Source of the DNA: Bacillota bacterium
Lineage (GTDB): Bacteria > Bacillota > Bacilli > Paenibacillales > Paenibacillaceae
Assembly: GCA_023391635.1 (NCBI GenBank)
Contig: JAEWAQ010000005.1
Span: 62,001-126,000 of the forward strand
Reading direction: 5' to 3'
Length of the DNA stretch: 64,000 nucleotides
Part shown: positions 1-8,339 of the stretch, in pieces
Position numbering within the stretch: the stretch's first letter is position 1
How the letters are laid out: each line of letters opens with the position of its first letter
Notes under the pieces: model-generated
Seen by the model: the letters and a program-made list of their open reading frames with translations, nothing else
Told to the model about the DNA's origin: nothing
Database searches by the model: none
Position numbers and translations under genes: made by a program

Positions 1-498
1 TATTTGACCAGTAATACGAAGTGCCCACGTTCTAATTCAGCGAATCTTTGTTTAGATTATCAACGCAATGTAATTACTCAATCAAACATGGAATGGTTAT
101 CCGGTTCAGTCAATCGTATTTCCGTTAGAGATATATCGATGGTTCACGCCGGATGGAATGATCCGATTGATGAGTACTTGTACCAAGTTAATGAAGAGTA
201 CTTTAGGGATAGATTCGGAACGATCTTTATTTCCGGGCATACTCATGTTCAAGTTCATGCTCAAATGGGCAACAAAATATTTTGCAATCCTGGTTCAGTC
301 GGACAACCAAGAGATGGGGACCATAGAGCAGCTTATGTGATTTTGGATGGAGATCAGATTAACTTAAGACGTGTGCGCTATAATATTGATGCAATCGCAG
401 ATGCAATGAAAGAAGCAGGATTTGATTCATATATTTATTCGAATTTATACGCAGGAACAAAGATTGGCGGAGAAATTTCGGAGGTTTCGATTAAATGA
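1..498 (+). CDS. Metallophosphoesterase, YfcE/MJ0936-like (5' partial)
   Basis: The frame is open from the first base, so only the C-terminal part of the protein is present. It has the calcineurin-like phosphoesterase metal motif SGHTHVQ and, further on, NPGSVGQPRDGD, which is typical of small YfcE-type phosphodiesterases that bind two metal ions. The upstream D-x-H and GNxD motifs would lie outside the window. The stop overlaps the next start as ATGA, so it is translationally coupled to a WbqC-like gene inside a surface-sugar cluster. The family is clear; the substrate is unknown. Confidence 0.8.
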   Translation, partial: YLTSNTKCPRSNSANLCLDYQRNVITQSNMEWLSGSVNRISVRDISMVHAGWNDPIDEYLYQVNEEYFRDRFGTIFISGHTHVQVHAQMGNKIFCNPGSVGQPRDGDHRAAYVILDGDQINLRRVRYNIDAIADAMKEAGFDSYIYSNLYAGTKIGGEISEVSIK

Positions 499-1214
499 GC
501 AGTATGACTGAACCGATTAAGAAAAAGAAGGTTGCGATTCTGCAATCGAACTATATTCCTTGGCGTGGATATTTTGATCTCATTCATGATGTTGATGAAT
601 TTATTTTTTACGATGATGTTCAGTATACCAAGAACGACTGGCGCAATCGAAATAGAATTAAAACTCCTTACGGTACCAAGTGGATAACGATTCCCGTAGG
701 GGCTCATAACGATAAGTTAATATGTGAAATTGAATTCCGGGATCATACGTGGACAGTTCAGCATTGGGATATATTTAGACAGTATTATTCGAAAGCGGCA
801 TATTTCAAACAATATGAAGATTTCTTCAAGAATATTTATTTCGGAATACAGTGGAAATCTTTATCAGAATTAAATCAATACATGATAAAACAAATAAGCA
901 CGGAGTTGCTGGGAATCACGACTCTATTTAAAGACTCTAGATCATTCAAAGTTAATGGCGTGAAACAGGAACGGTTAATTCAGTTACTTACCAAGACGGA
1001 AGCTAATATTTATATCTCGGGGCCAGCCGCGAAAGCTTATATTGATGACGCAGACTTTCAACAAGCAGGAATTCAATTAATATATAAAGAATATCCAGAC
1101 TATCCAGATTACAACCAATTCCACCCCCCCTTTGATCCGTTCGTGTCAATCATTGATCTTATATTCCATACAGGCCCTGAGGCGCCATATTATATATGGG
1201 GATGGAGATCGTAA
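495..1214 (+). CDS. WbqC-like family protein
   Basis: The protein of 239 residues begins with a lysine-rich stretch and then VAILQSNYIPWRGYFD, the signature of the WbqC-like family found in O-antigen and surface-glycan clusters. The following segment has FYDDVQYTKNDWRNRN, also typical of the family. WbqC proteins are thought to act in sugar modification (possibly acyl or amino transfer), but the reaction is not settled. It overlaps the upstream phosphoesterase by 4 bases and the next gene by 19, so it belongs to the same operon. Family assignment is firm, function is not. Confidence 0.85.
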   Translation: MSSMTEPIKKKKVAILQSNYIPWRGYFDLIHDVDEFIFYDDVQYTKNDWRNRNRIKTPYGTKWITIPVGAHNDKLICEIEFRDHTWTVQHWDIFRQYYSKAAYFKQYEDFFKNIYFGIQWKSLSELNQYMIKQISTELLGITTLFKDSRSFKVNGVKQERLIQLLTKTEANIYISGPAAKAYIDDADFQQAGIQLIYKEYPDYPDYNQFHPPFDPFVSIIDLIFHTGPEAPYYIWGWRS

Positions 1215-1585
1215 GGTATATGGGCTATTTTTATATCTTGGGTACGGTTATTTTCGCGGTTATCGGTCAGATCTGCATTAAATGGAGAGTCATGCAATAT
1301 GGTTCAATTCCGAGTGGAATGCTGGAGAAATTTTCGTTTGTAGCCAAGGTAATTGTAGATCCCTATGTTCTATTGGGTTTTTTGGCGGCATTTCTGTCAT
1401 CCGTTTTTTGGATTGGGGCAATGTCGAAGTTTGAACTCAGTTTTGCCTATCCATTCACAAGTCTTTCGTTTATTCTTATCATGTTAGCCTCATATTTTAT
1501 TTTTAACGAATCAATCACGACGTATAAAATTATTGGCCTATTATTTATTGTTGCGGGTATCATCATTACTAGTCGATCCGCATAG
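1196..1585 (+). CDS. Small EamA/SMR-type membrane protein
   Basis: This short protein (up to 129 residues) has four hydrophobic membrane-spanning segments in the arrangement of small multidrug-resistance and ArnE/ArnF-like EamA proteins, which act as dimers. In glycan clusters such proteins are usually proposed to move lipid-linked sugars across the membrane. Possible starts are at 1196, 1202 and 1220; the last gives MGYFYILGTVIFA and may be the true one. It sits between the WbqC-like gene and a sugar aminotransferase. A flippase role is inferred from context only. Confidence 0.7.
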   Translation: MGMEIVRYMGYFYILGTVIFAVIGQICIKWRVMQYGSIPSGMLEKFSFVAKVIVDPYVLLGFLAAFLSSVFWIGAMSKFELSFAYPFTSLSFILIMLASYFIFNESITTYKIIGLLFIVAGIIITSRSA

Positions 1586-1598
1586 AAAGAAGGATATC

Positions 1599-2732
1599 AT
1601 GATTCCTTTTAACAAGCCAACTCTTACTGGATTTGAAGAGGAACAACTAATCGAGGCAATTAAGGTTAATAAGTTATCCGGAGATGGCCCTTTTACCAAA
1701 AAGTGCAATCGTTGGTTTGAAGATCAATTTGACTGTTTGAAATCCCTGCTGACTACCTCATGTACTCATGCGCTTGAGATGGCTGCAATCCTGGCAGATA
1801 TCGAGGAAGGGGATGAAGTTATTATGCCTTCTTTCACTTTCGTATCGACCGCGAATGCTTTCGTCTTGCGTGGAGCGAAAATTAAATTTATCGATATTCG
1901 GCCAGACACCTTGAATATGGATGAGGCTCTCTTTGAAGATGCCATAACTCCACGAACGAAAGCAATCGTTCCTGTCCATTATGCCGGCGTGTCGTGCGAA
2001 ATGGATACGATCAGTGACATTGCAGCCCGGTATCAATTACTTGTGATTGAAGATGCTGCCCAAGGAGTAATGAGCAGCTATAAGGGAAAGAAATTGGGCA
2101 CAATAGGCGATTTAGGTTGCTATAGTTTTCACGAAACGAAAAACTATAACTGCGGAGAAGGCGGAGCGTTAATCATCAATTCAGAAGTCTATCTTGAACG
2201 AGCAGAGATAATTCGAGAAAAAGGTACAGACCGTTCGAAATTTATCAGAGGTCAAGTTGATAAGTACTCCTGGGTTGATATTGGATCTTCATTCCTGCCA
2301 AGCGAGTTGAATGCCGCCTTTCTATATGCGCAATTAACGAACGCTTCTACCGTCAATGAAGCTAGACTTCGTGCGTGGGATCAGTATTATGTAGAACTGG
2401 CGGAAATTGCAGAAGCGGGGATTATTCAATTGCCCCATGTTCCTTCCTATTGCCAACAAAACGGACATATGTTTCACATCAGAGTGAAAGATATGGACGA
2501 GAGAAGCAGATTAATTGAATATCTAAAGCACAATAATATTCAAGCTCTATTTCACTACATTCCATTGCATTCTTCGGCGGCTGGATTGAAATACGGAGAA
2601 TTCATTGGGATCGACCGTTATACCACATCAGAGAGTGAAAGATTATTAAGGCTGCCCATGTTTTATGGCATTACTGAAGATGAAATTGTTTATATTTGCA
2701 ATAAAGTGAAAGAATTTTACCGATATAAATAG
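1599..2732 (+). CDS. dTDP-4-amino-4,6-dideoxygalactose transaminase, WecE/RffA type
   Basis: This PLP-dependent DegT/DnrJ/EryC1/StrS aminotransferase has 377 residues, close to the WecE length. The N terminus MIPFNKP and the internal SFHETKNYNCGEGG, with the lysine that binds PLP, are characteristic of WecE, which aminates the 4-keto group of dTDP-4-keto-6-deoxyglucose. The start chosen is the ATG preceded by AAAGAAGGA; the open frame extends further upstream but overlaps the previous gene. RfbB next door would make the 4-keto substrate. The product is probably a dTDP-amino sugar for the surface glycan; the exact isomer is not certain. Confidence 0.85.
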   Translation: MIPFNKPTLTGFEEEQLIEAIKVNKLSGDGPFTKKCNRWFEDQFDCLKSLLTTSCTHALEMAAILADIEEGDEVIMPSFTFVSTANAFVLRGAKIKFIDIRPDTLNMDEALFEDAITPRTKAIVPVHYAGVSCEMDTISDIAARYQLLVIEDAAQGVMSSYKGKKLGTIGDLGCYSFHETKNYNCGEGGALIINSEVYLERAEIIREKGTDRSKFIRGQVDKYSWVDIGSSFLPSELNAAFLYAQLTNASTVNEARLRAWDQYYVELAEIAEAGIIQLPHVPSYCQQNGHMFHIRVKDMDERSRLIEYLKHNNIQALFHYIPLHSSAAGLKYGEFIGIDRYTTSESERLLRLPMFYGITEDEIVYICNKVKEFYRYK

Positions 2733-2768
2733 CACCGGGGACGATCCCCATTACAAAGGGTGAGAGCA

Positions 2769-3746
2769 TTGCGATTGCTGATAACGGGTGGTGCCGGTTT
2801 TATTGGTAGTAACTTCATACACTACATGAGCCGAGAACATCCCGAATACGAGATCATTAATGTTGATCTGCTCACATATGCCGGTAACATAGCAAATTTG
2901 TCATCGTTGAGAGAATGCAAGAGTTACTCCTTCAAACAAGCAGATATTTCAGACCGCGAGGCAATGGAACCATTATTTCAGCAAGGCATTGACGTAGTGG
3001 TTAATTTTGCTGCGGAATCACATGTGGATCGCAGCATTAAGAGGCCGGATTTATTCGTGAGGAGCAATATCCAAGGCACACAGACGCTGTTGGAACTAGC
3101 GAGACAATACAAAGTTGATAAATTCGTACAAATTTCCACAGATGAAGTCTATGGAAGCCTTGGAGAATATGGTTTTTTCACGGAAGAGACTCCTTTAGCA
3201 CCTAATAGCCCATATTCTGCGAGCAAAGCAGGAGCCGATTTGCTAGTTCGAGCGTACCATGAGACTTATGGACTCCCCATTAATATCACACGGTGTTCAA
3301 ATAATTATGGGCCATATCAATATCCCGAAAAACTAATACCGTTAATGATTCATAATTCGTTGAATAATAGGCAATTGCCTGTATATGGAGATGGTCTTAA
3401 CATTCGGGATTGGTTGTATGTTGAGGATCACTGCAGCGCAATAGACTTCGTGATTCATCAAGGCCGCAATGGCGAGATCTACAATATCGGGGGCGGTAAT
3501 GAGCGGACGAACTTGCAGGTTGTTAGGACTATTTTGGAGTTGCTTGGCAAGCCGGAGACGCTGATATCTTATGTGGAAGATCGACTTGGACATGATCGGC
3601 GATATGCGATTAATGCTGCCAAAATTCGCAATGAGCTTGGATGGGCTCCAAAATACGATTACGAGTCAGGTATTCGTTTGACGATCCAATGGTACCTGAA
3701 CAACGGAGATTGGTTGTCACAAGTTGAATCAAAAATAGTTTGCTAG
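2769..3746 (+). CDS. rfbB: dTDP-glucose 4,6-dehydratase
   Basis: This short-chain dehydrogenase of about 325 residues converts dTDP-glucose to dTDP-4-keto-6-deoxyglucose. It shows the NAD-binding TGGAGFIGSNF at the N terminus, FAAESHVDRSI, STDEVYG, the catalytic YSASKAGAD (YxxxK) and RCSNNYGPYQ. The TTG at 2769 is preferred because AAAGGGTGAG lies at the right distance and the protein then begins MRLLITGG; a GTG at 2760 is too close to the site. It supplies the upstream aminotransferase and possibly rfbD at 13572. It is the last gene of the A+T-rich cluster. Confidence 0.93.
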   Translation: MRLLITGGAGFIGSNFIHYMSREHPEYEIINVDLLTYAGNIANLSSLRECKSYSFKQADISDREAMEPLFQQGIDVVVNFAAESHVDRSIKRPDLFVRSNIQGTQTLLELARQYKVDKFVQISTDEVYGSLGEYGFFTEETPLAPNSPYSASKAGADLLVRAYHETYGLPINITRCSNNYGPYQYPEKLIPLMIHNSLNNRQLPVYGDGLNIRDWLYVEDHCSAIDFVIHQGRNGEIYNIGGGNERTNLQVVRTILELLGKPETLISYVEDRLGHDRRYAINAAKIRNELGWAPKYDYESGIRLTIQWYLNNGDWLSQVESKIVC

Positions 3747-3761
3747 TTTTGAATCGTGGAA

Positions 3762-3773
3762 GGGGGGGGGGGG
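3762..3773 (+). repeat. Homopolymer of 12 G at the start of ugd
   Basis: Twelve consecutive G residues lie just before the first conserved codons of ugd. The run could serve as a ribosome site, be a slippage-prone phase-variation tract, or hide an assembly error. With one G fewer, the GTG at 3756 would read in frame into the NAD-binding motif; with 12 it meets a stop at 3780. Confidence 0.9.
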
Positions 3774-3777
3774 CAAA

Positions 3778-4944
3778 ATTAAAATTGCTGTCGCCGGAAC
3801 CGGCTATGTTGGCATGTCCAACGCGGTATTGCTCGCCCAGCATAACGAAGTCATCGCGCTGGACATCCTTCAGAGCAAGGTCGACATGATCAACAACCGG
3901 AGATCTCCGATCATGGATCGCGAGGTAGAGGAATACCTGGCCACCAAGGATCTCCGCCTCACTTCAACAACTGACGCTTATATCGCCTACAAAGACGCCG
4001 AATACGTCATCATTTCCACTCCCACCAACTACGATCCGGAGAAGAACTATTTCAACACGAGGACGGTAGAAGCGGTCATTGCAAACGTGCTGTCGATCAA
4101 TCCGTATGCGATCATGGTGATCAAGTCGACAGTGCCAGTCGGTTATACGGAGAAGGTGCGGGAGAAATTCGAGACGGACAACATCTTCTTCTCACCCGAG
4201 TTTCTGCGGGAAGGCAAAGCGTTGTACGACAACCTGCACCCTTCGCGGATCATTGTTGGGGAGCAATCGGAGCGGGCGCGGAAGTTCGCGGATTTGCTGG
4301 TGCAAGGTGCGATCAAGGAAGACATTCCGGTGCTGTTCACGAATTCGACCGAGGCCGAGGCGATCAAGCTGTTCGCCAATACGTATCTGGCGATGCGGGT
4401 GGCGTTCTTCAACGAACTCGACACGTACGCGGAGATTCGGGGCCTGGATACGAAGCCGATTATCGAGGGCGTCGGGCTGGATCCGCGGATCGGCAATCAT
4501 TACAACAATCCATCTTTCGGATACGGCGGCTACTGCTTGCCCAAGGACACGAAGCAGCTCTTGGCCAACTATGCGGACGTCCCCAACAATATTATGACGG
4601 CTATCGTGGAAGCGAACCGGACGCGCAAAGACCATATCGCTGAGATGATCCTGGCACGGCAGCCGCGGGTCGTCGGGATTTTCCGGCTCACGATGAAGAT
4701 GGATTCCGACAACTTCCGGCAATCGTCGATCCAGGGTGTAATGAAGCGAATCAAGGCCAAAGGGATCGAGGTCGTCGTCTACGAACCGGCGCTTGAGGAG
4801 GATGAATTTTACCGCTCCAGGGTGATCCGCAATTTCGAAGAGTTCAAGCGAATCTCGGACGTCATTGTCGCCAATCGGCTGTCGGATGAGATCATGGACG
4901 TGAAGGATAAAGTCTATACGCGGGATCTGTTCGTGAGAGACTAG
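3778..4944 (+). CDS. ugd: UDP-glucose 6-dehydrogenase, with non-canonical or damaged start
   Basis: The enzyme oxidises UDP-glucose to UDP-glucuronate using NAD. Visible are the Rossmann motif GTGYVGMSNA, IKSTVPVGYT, the FSPEFLREG segment and the catalytic cysteine in GYGGYCLPKDTKQL; from the ATT at 3778 it would be 388 residues, as in short Ugd proteins. The first ATG (3814) lies inside the Rossmann motif and would delete the NAD-binding loop, and no ATG, GTG or TTG lies in frame between the stop at 3736 and that motif. Either ATT is used, or the 12-G tract puts a GTG start out of frame. From here on base composition is clearly more G+C-rich than upstream. Confidence 0.85.
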   Translation: MKIAVAGTGYVGMSNAVLLAQHNEVIALDILQSKVDMINNRRSPIMDREVEEYLATKDLRLTSTTDAYIAYKDAEYVIISTPTNYDPEKNYFNTRTVEAVIANVLSINPYAIMVIKSTVPVGYTEKVREKFETDNIFFSPEFLREGKALYDNLHPSRIIVGEQSERARKFADLLVQGAIKEDIPVLFTNSTEAEAIKLFANTYLAMRVAFFNELDTYAEIRGLDTKPIIEGVGLDPRIGNHYNNPSFGYGGYCLPKDTKQLLANYADVPNNIMTAIVEANRTRKDHIAEMILARQPRVVGIFRLTMKMDSDNFRQSSIQGVMKRIKAKGIEVVVYEPALEEDEFYRSRVIRNFEEFKRISDVIVANRLSDEIMDVKDKVYTRDLFVRD

Positions 4945-5019
4945 CATCCGATTACGCAACTTTCCCCTCCCTGGTACGTCATAATAGAGTAGAACTTGTC
5001 GAATCTGGGAGAGATGAAG

Positions 5020-5538
5020 TTGCTAAGATCGAAAAAGTGGCTGGCGTCGATGGCAGGGGCTTTCGTGGCGGGCGTGGTGTGCGTGTTCGCGGTGTACTCG
5101 ACGGTGACCGCGGACTCGGCCAAGACGCCGGGCTCTGCGGACGATCCGGTCGTGACGAAGAGCTATGTGGATGCGAAGGTCGTCGCGCTCGTGAAGGCGG
5201 AACTGGACAAGCTGGCGGGTAGCGGTGCGATCGGCGGTGGCAGCGGAAGTGGCGGAGATCAAGCGGCTTCACTGGAAGTGGTGAAAATCCCGATCGGTCA
5301 GACGATGATGGTGAAAGCCGGCGGAGAAGTGGTTGTGCGTACGGGTACGGCGGTTGCTGTGAGTTCCGACGCGAATGGCTTGTCTGATGTGACGGCTGGC
5401 GCGGATATCGAGCCGGGTAAACCCGTGGCGGCCAATCATCTGATCTTGTTTCCTCGGGATGGCCGCGGCATCGCGCATGCGCCGGGTTCGAAGACGGACA
5501 TGATCGTCCTGGTGCGCGGCGGATATGAGTTGAAGTAG
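5020..5538 (+). CDS. Membrane-anchored conserved protein of unknown function
   Basis: The protein starts with a charged segment and one hydrophobic helix (about residues 8-28) that is either an uncleaved signal anchor or a signal peptide. A stalk follows with KSYVDAKV and a Gly/Ser-rich linker, then a conserved-looking outer domain with RTGTAVAVSS and ILFPRDGRG. I recall similar short exported proteins in Paenibacillus but know no function. The TTG at 5020 fits GGGAGAG six bases upstream; TTG 4996 and ATG 5014 are alternatives. It appears to be a single gene closed by a terminator. Confidence 0.7.
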   Translation: MLRSKKWLASMAGAFVAGVVCVFAVYSTVTADSAKTPGSADDPVVTKSYVDAKVVALVKAELDKLAGSGAIGGGSGSGGDQAASLEVVKIPIGQTMMVKAGGEVVVRTGTAVAVSSDANGLSDVTAGADIEPGKPVAANHLILFPRDGRGIAHAPGSKTDMIVLVRGGYELK

Positions 5539-5571
5539 CGGATAGAAACCAACAAACGGACAATAACGGAA

Positions 5572-5612
5572 GGCCGGACAGGGCGACTAAACACCCTGCT
5601 CCGGCCCTTTCT
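5572..5612 (+). terminator. Rho-independent terminator
   Basis: A GGCCGGA-CAGGG arm pairs with CCCTG-CTCCGGCC around a 10-base loop and is followed by a T-rich stretch. It closes the preceding single gene. A near-copy occurs at 10561-10606. Confidence 0.8.
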
Positions 5613-5737
5613 ATCATGTGGGACCTCGGACGCATGACAACGTGCAAACTTCCCACTAATAGGATGGCGGATTATGGAAGCCTATGATAAGATGAAATTG
5701 TTGCATTTTGTCATCTATTGTGATTCGGGGTGTTGAC

Positions 5738-6925
5738 TTGGCGATCATCGATCGGATTAAATTCGACGGCACGGTGGATGGAAACTGGCTGCTGCATAAG
5801 TATCCGGGAGAGGAATTCGTGCTCGGTTCGCAGTTGATTGTCGGGGAGGGCCAACTGGCTGTCTTCATCAAGGGCGGTCGGGCGCTCGATTTTCTGGGAC
5901 CGGGCACCCATACGCTGTCGACCGGGAATATCCCGATTCTCTTGAAGCTTGTCAATCTCCCTTTCGGCTCCAAGACCCCGTTCACTGCCGAGATCTATTA
6001 CATCAACACGACCTTGAATATGAACCTCAAGTGGGGGACGGAATCCCCGATTCAAATCATCGACCCCGTCTACCAGGTCAGAATCAATGCAAGAGCGAAC
6101 GGCCAATACACGCTCAGGATTGAAGATTATGGTCTCTTCTTGACGCAACTCGTCGGTACGCGGAGAAGCGGGACGACGATCCTGTTCAACGAGTTCGTTC
6201 CGAATTTCCGGGGCATCATCCTGAACAGCATCGACACGATTCTCGCGCAATATATCGTGGAGCACCGGGTATCGGTCCTCGAGATCCGGACCAAGCAGAA
6301 GGAAATCGGCAGCTTGTGCTATGAGGAGATCAAGGAACAATTTACGAGATTCGGCATGGACCTCGTCAATTTCTTCGTCAACTCTATCAACTTCCCAGAC
6401 GAAGATATGGAAGCGATTAACGAAATTCTCCAACGCAAGGCGGAGTTCGATATTCTGGGCGATGCCCGGTATGCCACGGAGAAGCAATTCGAGGTCATGG
6501 GGAACTTCTCCAGGAACGAAGGCGTCTCGGGAATGGCGAATGCCGGCATCGGCCTCGGAATGGGGCTTGGAATGATCGGGCAAGTCGGGCAAGCCTTCTC
6601 CCAGATGACGAACAACACGCTGGGTCAGCAGGCACAGGGGCAAGCGCCATCGGCGCCGCAGTCGCCCGGCACGATCGCATGCCCAAGATGCCGTCACGAG
6701 AATGCGCCCGACGCCCGATTCTGCTCGGGCTGCGGAAGCGCGGTGCAGGCGGCGGCCGTGAAGAAGATATGCCTCAGCTGCCGGACGGAGAATGACGAGC
6801 AAGCGAGGTTCTGCAACCATTGCGGGACATCGCTCGGTCCGGCGGTGTGCCGGCAATGCGGCAAGACGCAAAGCCCCGGCGCCAGATTCTGCAACGAATG
6901 CGGGACATCCATGGGAACGGAGTGA
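5738..6925 (+). CDS. SPFH-domain protein with three C-terminal zinc ribbons (YdjI-like)
   Basis: The TTG start gives MAIIDRIKFDG, which resembles the N terminus of Bacillus YdjI, and is preceded by CGGGGTG. Residues about 1-290 form an SPFH/band-7-like domain with VGEGQLAVFIKGG near the start. A Gly/Met-rich hinge then leads to three CxxC-CxxC zinc ribbons, each ending like ARFCxxCG, near residues 310-395. YdjI works at the membrane with PspA-type stress proteins in Bacillus. Here it is first in a four-gene cluster with membrane and zinc-ribbon proteins. Scaffolding at the membrane is inferred; no membrane helix is evident in this protein itself. Confidence 0.75.
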   Translation: MAIIDRIKFDGTVDGNWLLHKYPGEEFVLGSQLIVGEGQLAVFIKGGRALDFLGPGTHTLSTGNIPILLKLVNLPFGSKTPFTAEIYYINTTLNMNLKWGTESPIQIIDPVYQVRINARANGQYTLRIEDYGLFLTQLVGTRRSGTTILFNEFVPNFRGIILNSIDTILAQYIVEHRVSVLEIRTKQKEIGSLCYEEIKEQFTRFGMDLVNFFVNSINFPDEDMEAINEILQRKAEFDILGDARYATEKQFEVMGNFSRNEGVSGMANAGIGLGMGLGMIGQVGQAFSQMTNNTLGQQAQGQAPSAPQSPGTIACPRCRHENAPDARFCSGCGSAVQAAAVKKICLSCRTENDEQARFCNHCGTSLGPAVCRQCGKTQSPGARFCNECGTSMGTE

Positions 6926-7686
6926 ACGGCTTGCAAAACAATCGGTTGTTCATGATTGTGTCGGGAGCGATAGGCGCCTGCGTGCTGCTGGTCGCGCTAT
7001 TCGTCATAGCGGTGCTCAGTTTCACCTTCAATTCCGCCGAATCCGCCGCTTGGGTCATGATCGCGGCTGCGCTTGTAGGCGCTGCCCAGATCTATTGTTT
7101 CTACGATATCTTCATCTCCGAACGCGCTTCGACGCTTTTATTACCATATAAGCTGGCGTTGGTCGCTATCACTTATATTTTCACAATCGTGCAAGTTCTT
7201 CTGGTAATAAGAATGACGGACATCGGCCGGTTGGTCGCATCCGCCGTATTCGTCATTCTCGTCTTGCTGGCCTGTGTCTTGTACGTGGCCCTATACGCTG
7301 TGATCGTCTACTTCTCCGGCGTCGTCTCCAGTCAGCAATCCGATGACGAGGCGCGGCAATCGATAGAGCGCAGCCTCGCCTCTCGGCTGACCGAGACGCT
7401 GCAGGCCTATCGGCAGTTCGCGGCGCGGCACAGCCAGCTGAATTTCGCCGCGGTGAACCGGCCGGTCGATGCGCTGGACCTGAAGGCCCGATCGATCCGA
7501 GGGTTGGGCGATTTCCGGCACGCGGACCTTGAGCATCGGATCCTCATGACATGCAACGAACTCCTGGACTTGTTCGACCAGAGCCGGACCGAGTCGGTCG
7601 ATCAGCCATGTGCGGACGATGTCGGCAGCAAATTCAACGCCATCCTGAGCGATTTCTCGCTGCTGGATAGAGCCATGATCAAATAG
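6922..7686 (+). CDS. Four-helix membrane protein of unknown function
   Basis: The GTG start overlaps the SPFH gene's stop as GTGA. Residues about 8-130 contain four strongly hydrophobic segments, and the remaining part (to residue 254) is soluble, with RQSIERSLASRLTETLQAYR suggesting an amphipathic helix and a cytoplasmic tail. No family was recognised. Tight coupling to the SPFH gene suggests the two products work together, perhaps as membrane anchor and scaffold. Longer upstream starts in the same frame lie inside the SPFH gene and are less likely. Confidence 0.7.
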   Translation: MNGLQNNRLFMIVSGAIGACVLLVALFVIAVLSFTFNSAESAAWVMIAAALVGAAQIYCFYDIFISERASTLLLPYKLALVAITYIFTIVQVLLVIRMTDIGRLVASAVFVILVLLACVLYVALYAVIVYFSGVVSSQQSDDEARQSIERSLASRLTETLQAYRQFAARHSQLNFAAVNRPVDALDLKARSIRGLGDFRHADLEHRILMTCNELLDLFDQSRTESVDQPCADDVGSKFNAILSDFSLLDRAMIK

Positions 7687-7696
7687 GGGTGACCTC

Positions 7697-8323
7697 ATGT
7701 CCAAGATCCTCGTAAGCACGTGTCCGAACTGCGGCGCCAATCTGTCAGGCGGAATCGAGATGGTATGCGAATTTTGCGGAAGCGCGTATATGCCCAAGAA
7801 CTTGTCGACGCTGGCGAAGATGGACCGTACGACGAAGCACAAATACATAACGTCATACAAGGAGATCTTGCAGGACCATGCCGGCAACGTCCCGATCTCG
7901 ATCTCGCTGGCGATGTGCCACATCGATGCCGGGAATTACGAGTTCGCGCTGAACATTCTCGAGAAGCTGGCCAATAACGATTGCGCGGACCCCAACGTTT
8001 TCTACTACATCACCTTGGCCATGCTCGAAGGCAAGAAGCCGCGGGTGCTTCATATGAACAAGATCCGCCGCTTGGAATCGTTCTTGAACAGCGCGCAATT
8101 CCTGTCGGGGGGCGACGGTCTCTATTATATTTTGCAGGCGGCGATCAAGCGGGACTATTACGAGTATTACCTGTTCAATCGTCATCCCGGAGACGGCAGC
8201 AAGACGCTGCTGGAGAAGGCGAACCAGTTCACGCTGGATGCAGGCGAAATTCACGAGCTGATCAAGCTCATCAATCTCGACCCGGATGACCGGCAATACT
8301 TCGATTCCGTGCTGGCGATCTGA
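7697..8323 (+). CDS. Zinc-ribbon protein with helical repeat region
   Basis: This protein of 208 residues opens with a zinc ribbon (CPNCGANL then CEFCGSAY, about residues 9-28). The rest is predicted mostly helical and looks TPR-like (for example ISLAMCHIDAGNYEFALNIL), suggesting protein contacts. It follows the membrane-protein gene by 10 bases behind GGGGTGA. No named family was recognised. The zinc ribbon echoes those at the C terminus of the SPFH protein, which suggests shared partners in this cluster. Confidence 0.7.
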   Translation: MSKILVSTCPNCGANLSGGIEMVCEFCGSAYMPKNLSTLAKMDRTTKHKYITSYKEILQDHAGNVPISISLAMCHIDAGNYEFALNILEKLANNDCADPNVFYYITLAMLEGKKPRVLHMNKIRRLESFLNSAQFLSGGDGLYYILQAAIKRDYYEYYLFNRHPGDGSKTLLEKANQFTLDAGEIHELIKLINLDPDDRQYFDSVLAI

Positions 8324-8339
8324 GAGGAGGGCAATTCCT

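Noticed and set aside
2736..2750. Small GGGG-ACGAT-CCCC hairpin before rfbB
   Set aside because: It has only four base pairs and no T run, so it is not a terminator.
4192..4959. Minus-strand open frame of 255 codons
   Set aside because: It is antisense to ugd and shows no family motif.
5711..6871. Minus-strand open frame of 386 codons
   Set aside because: It is antisense to the SPFH gene, has no ribosome site or motif, and its Arg/Leu-rich composition is a reading-frame artefact.
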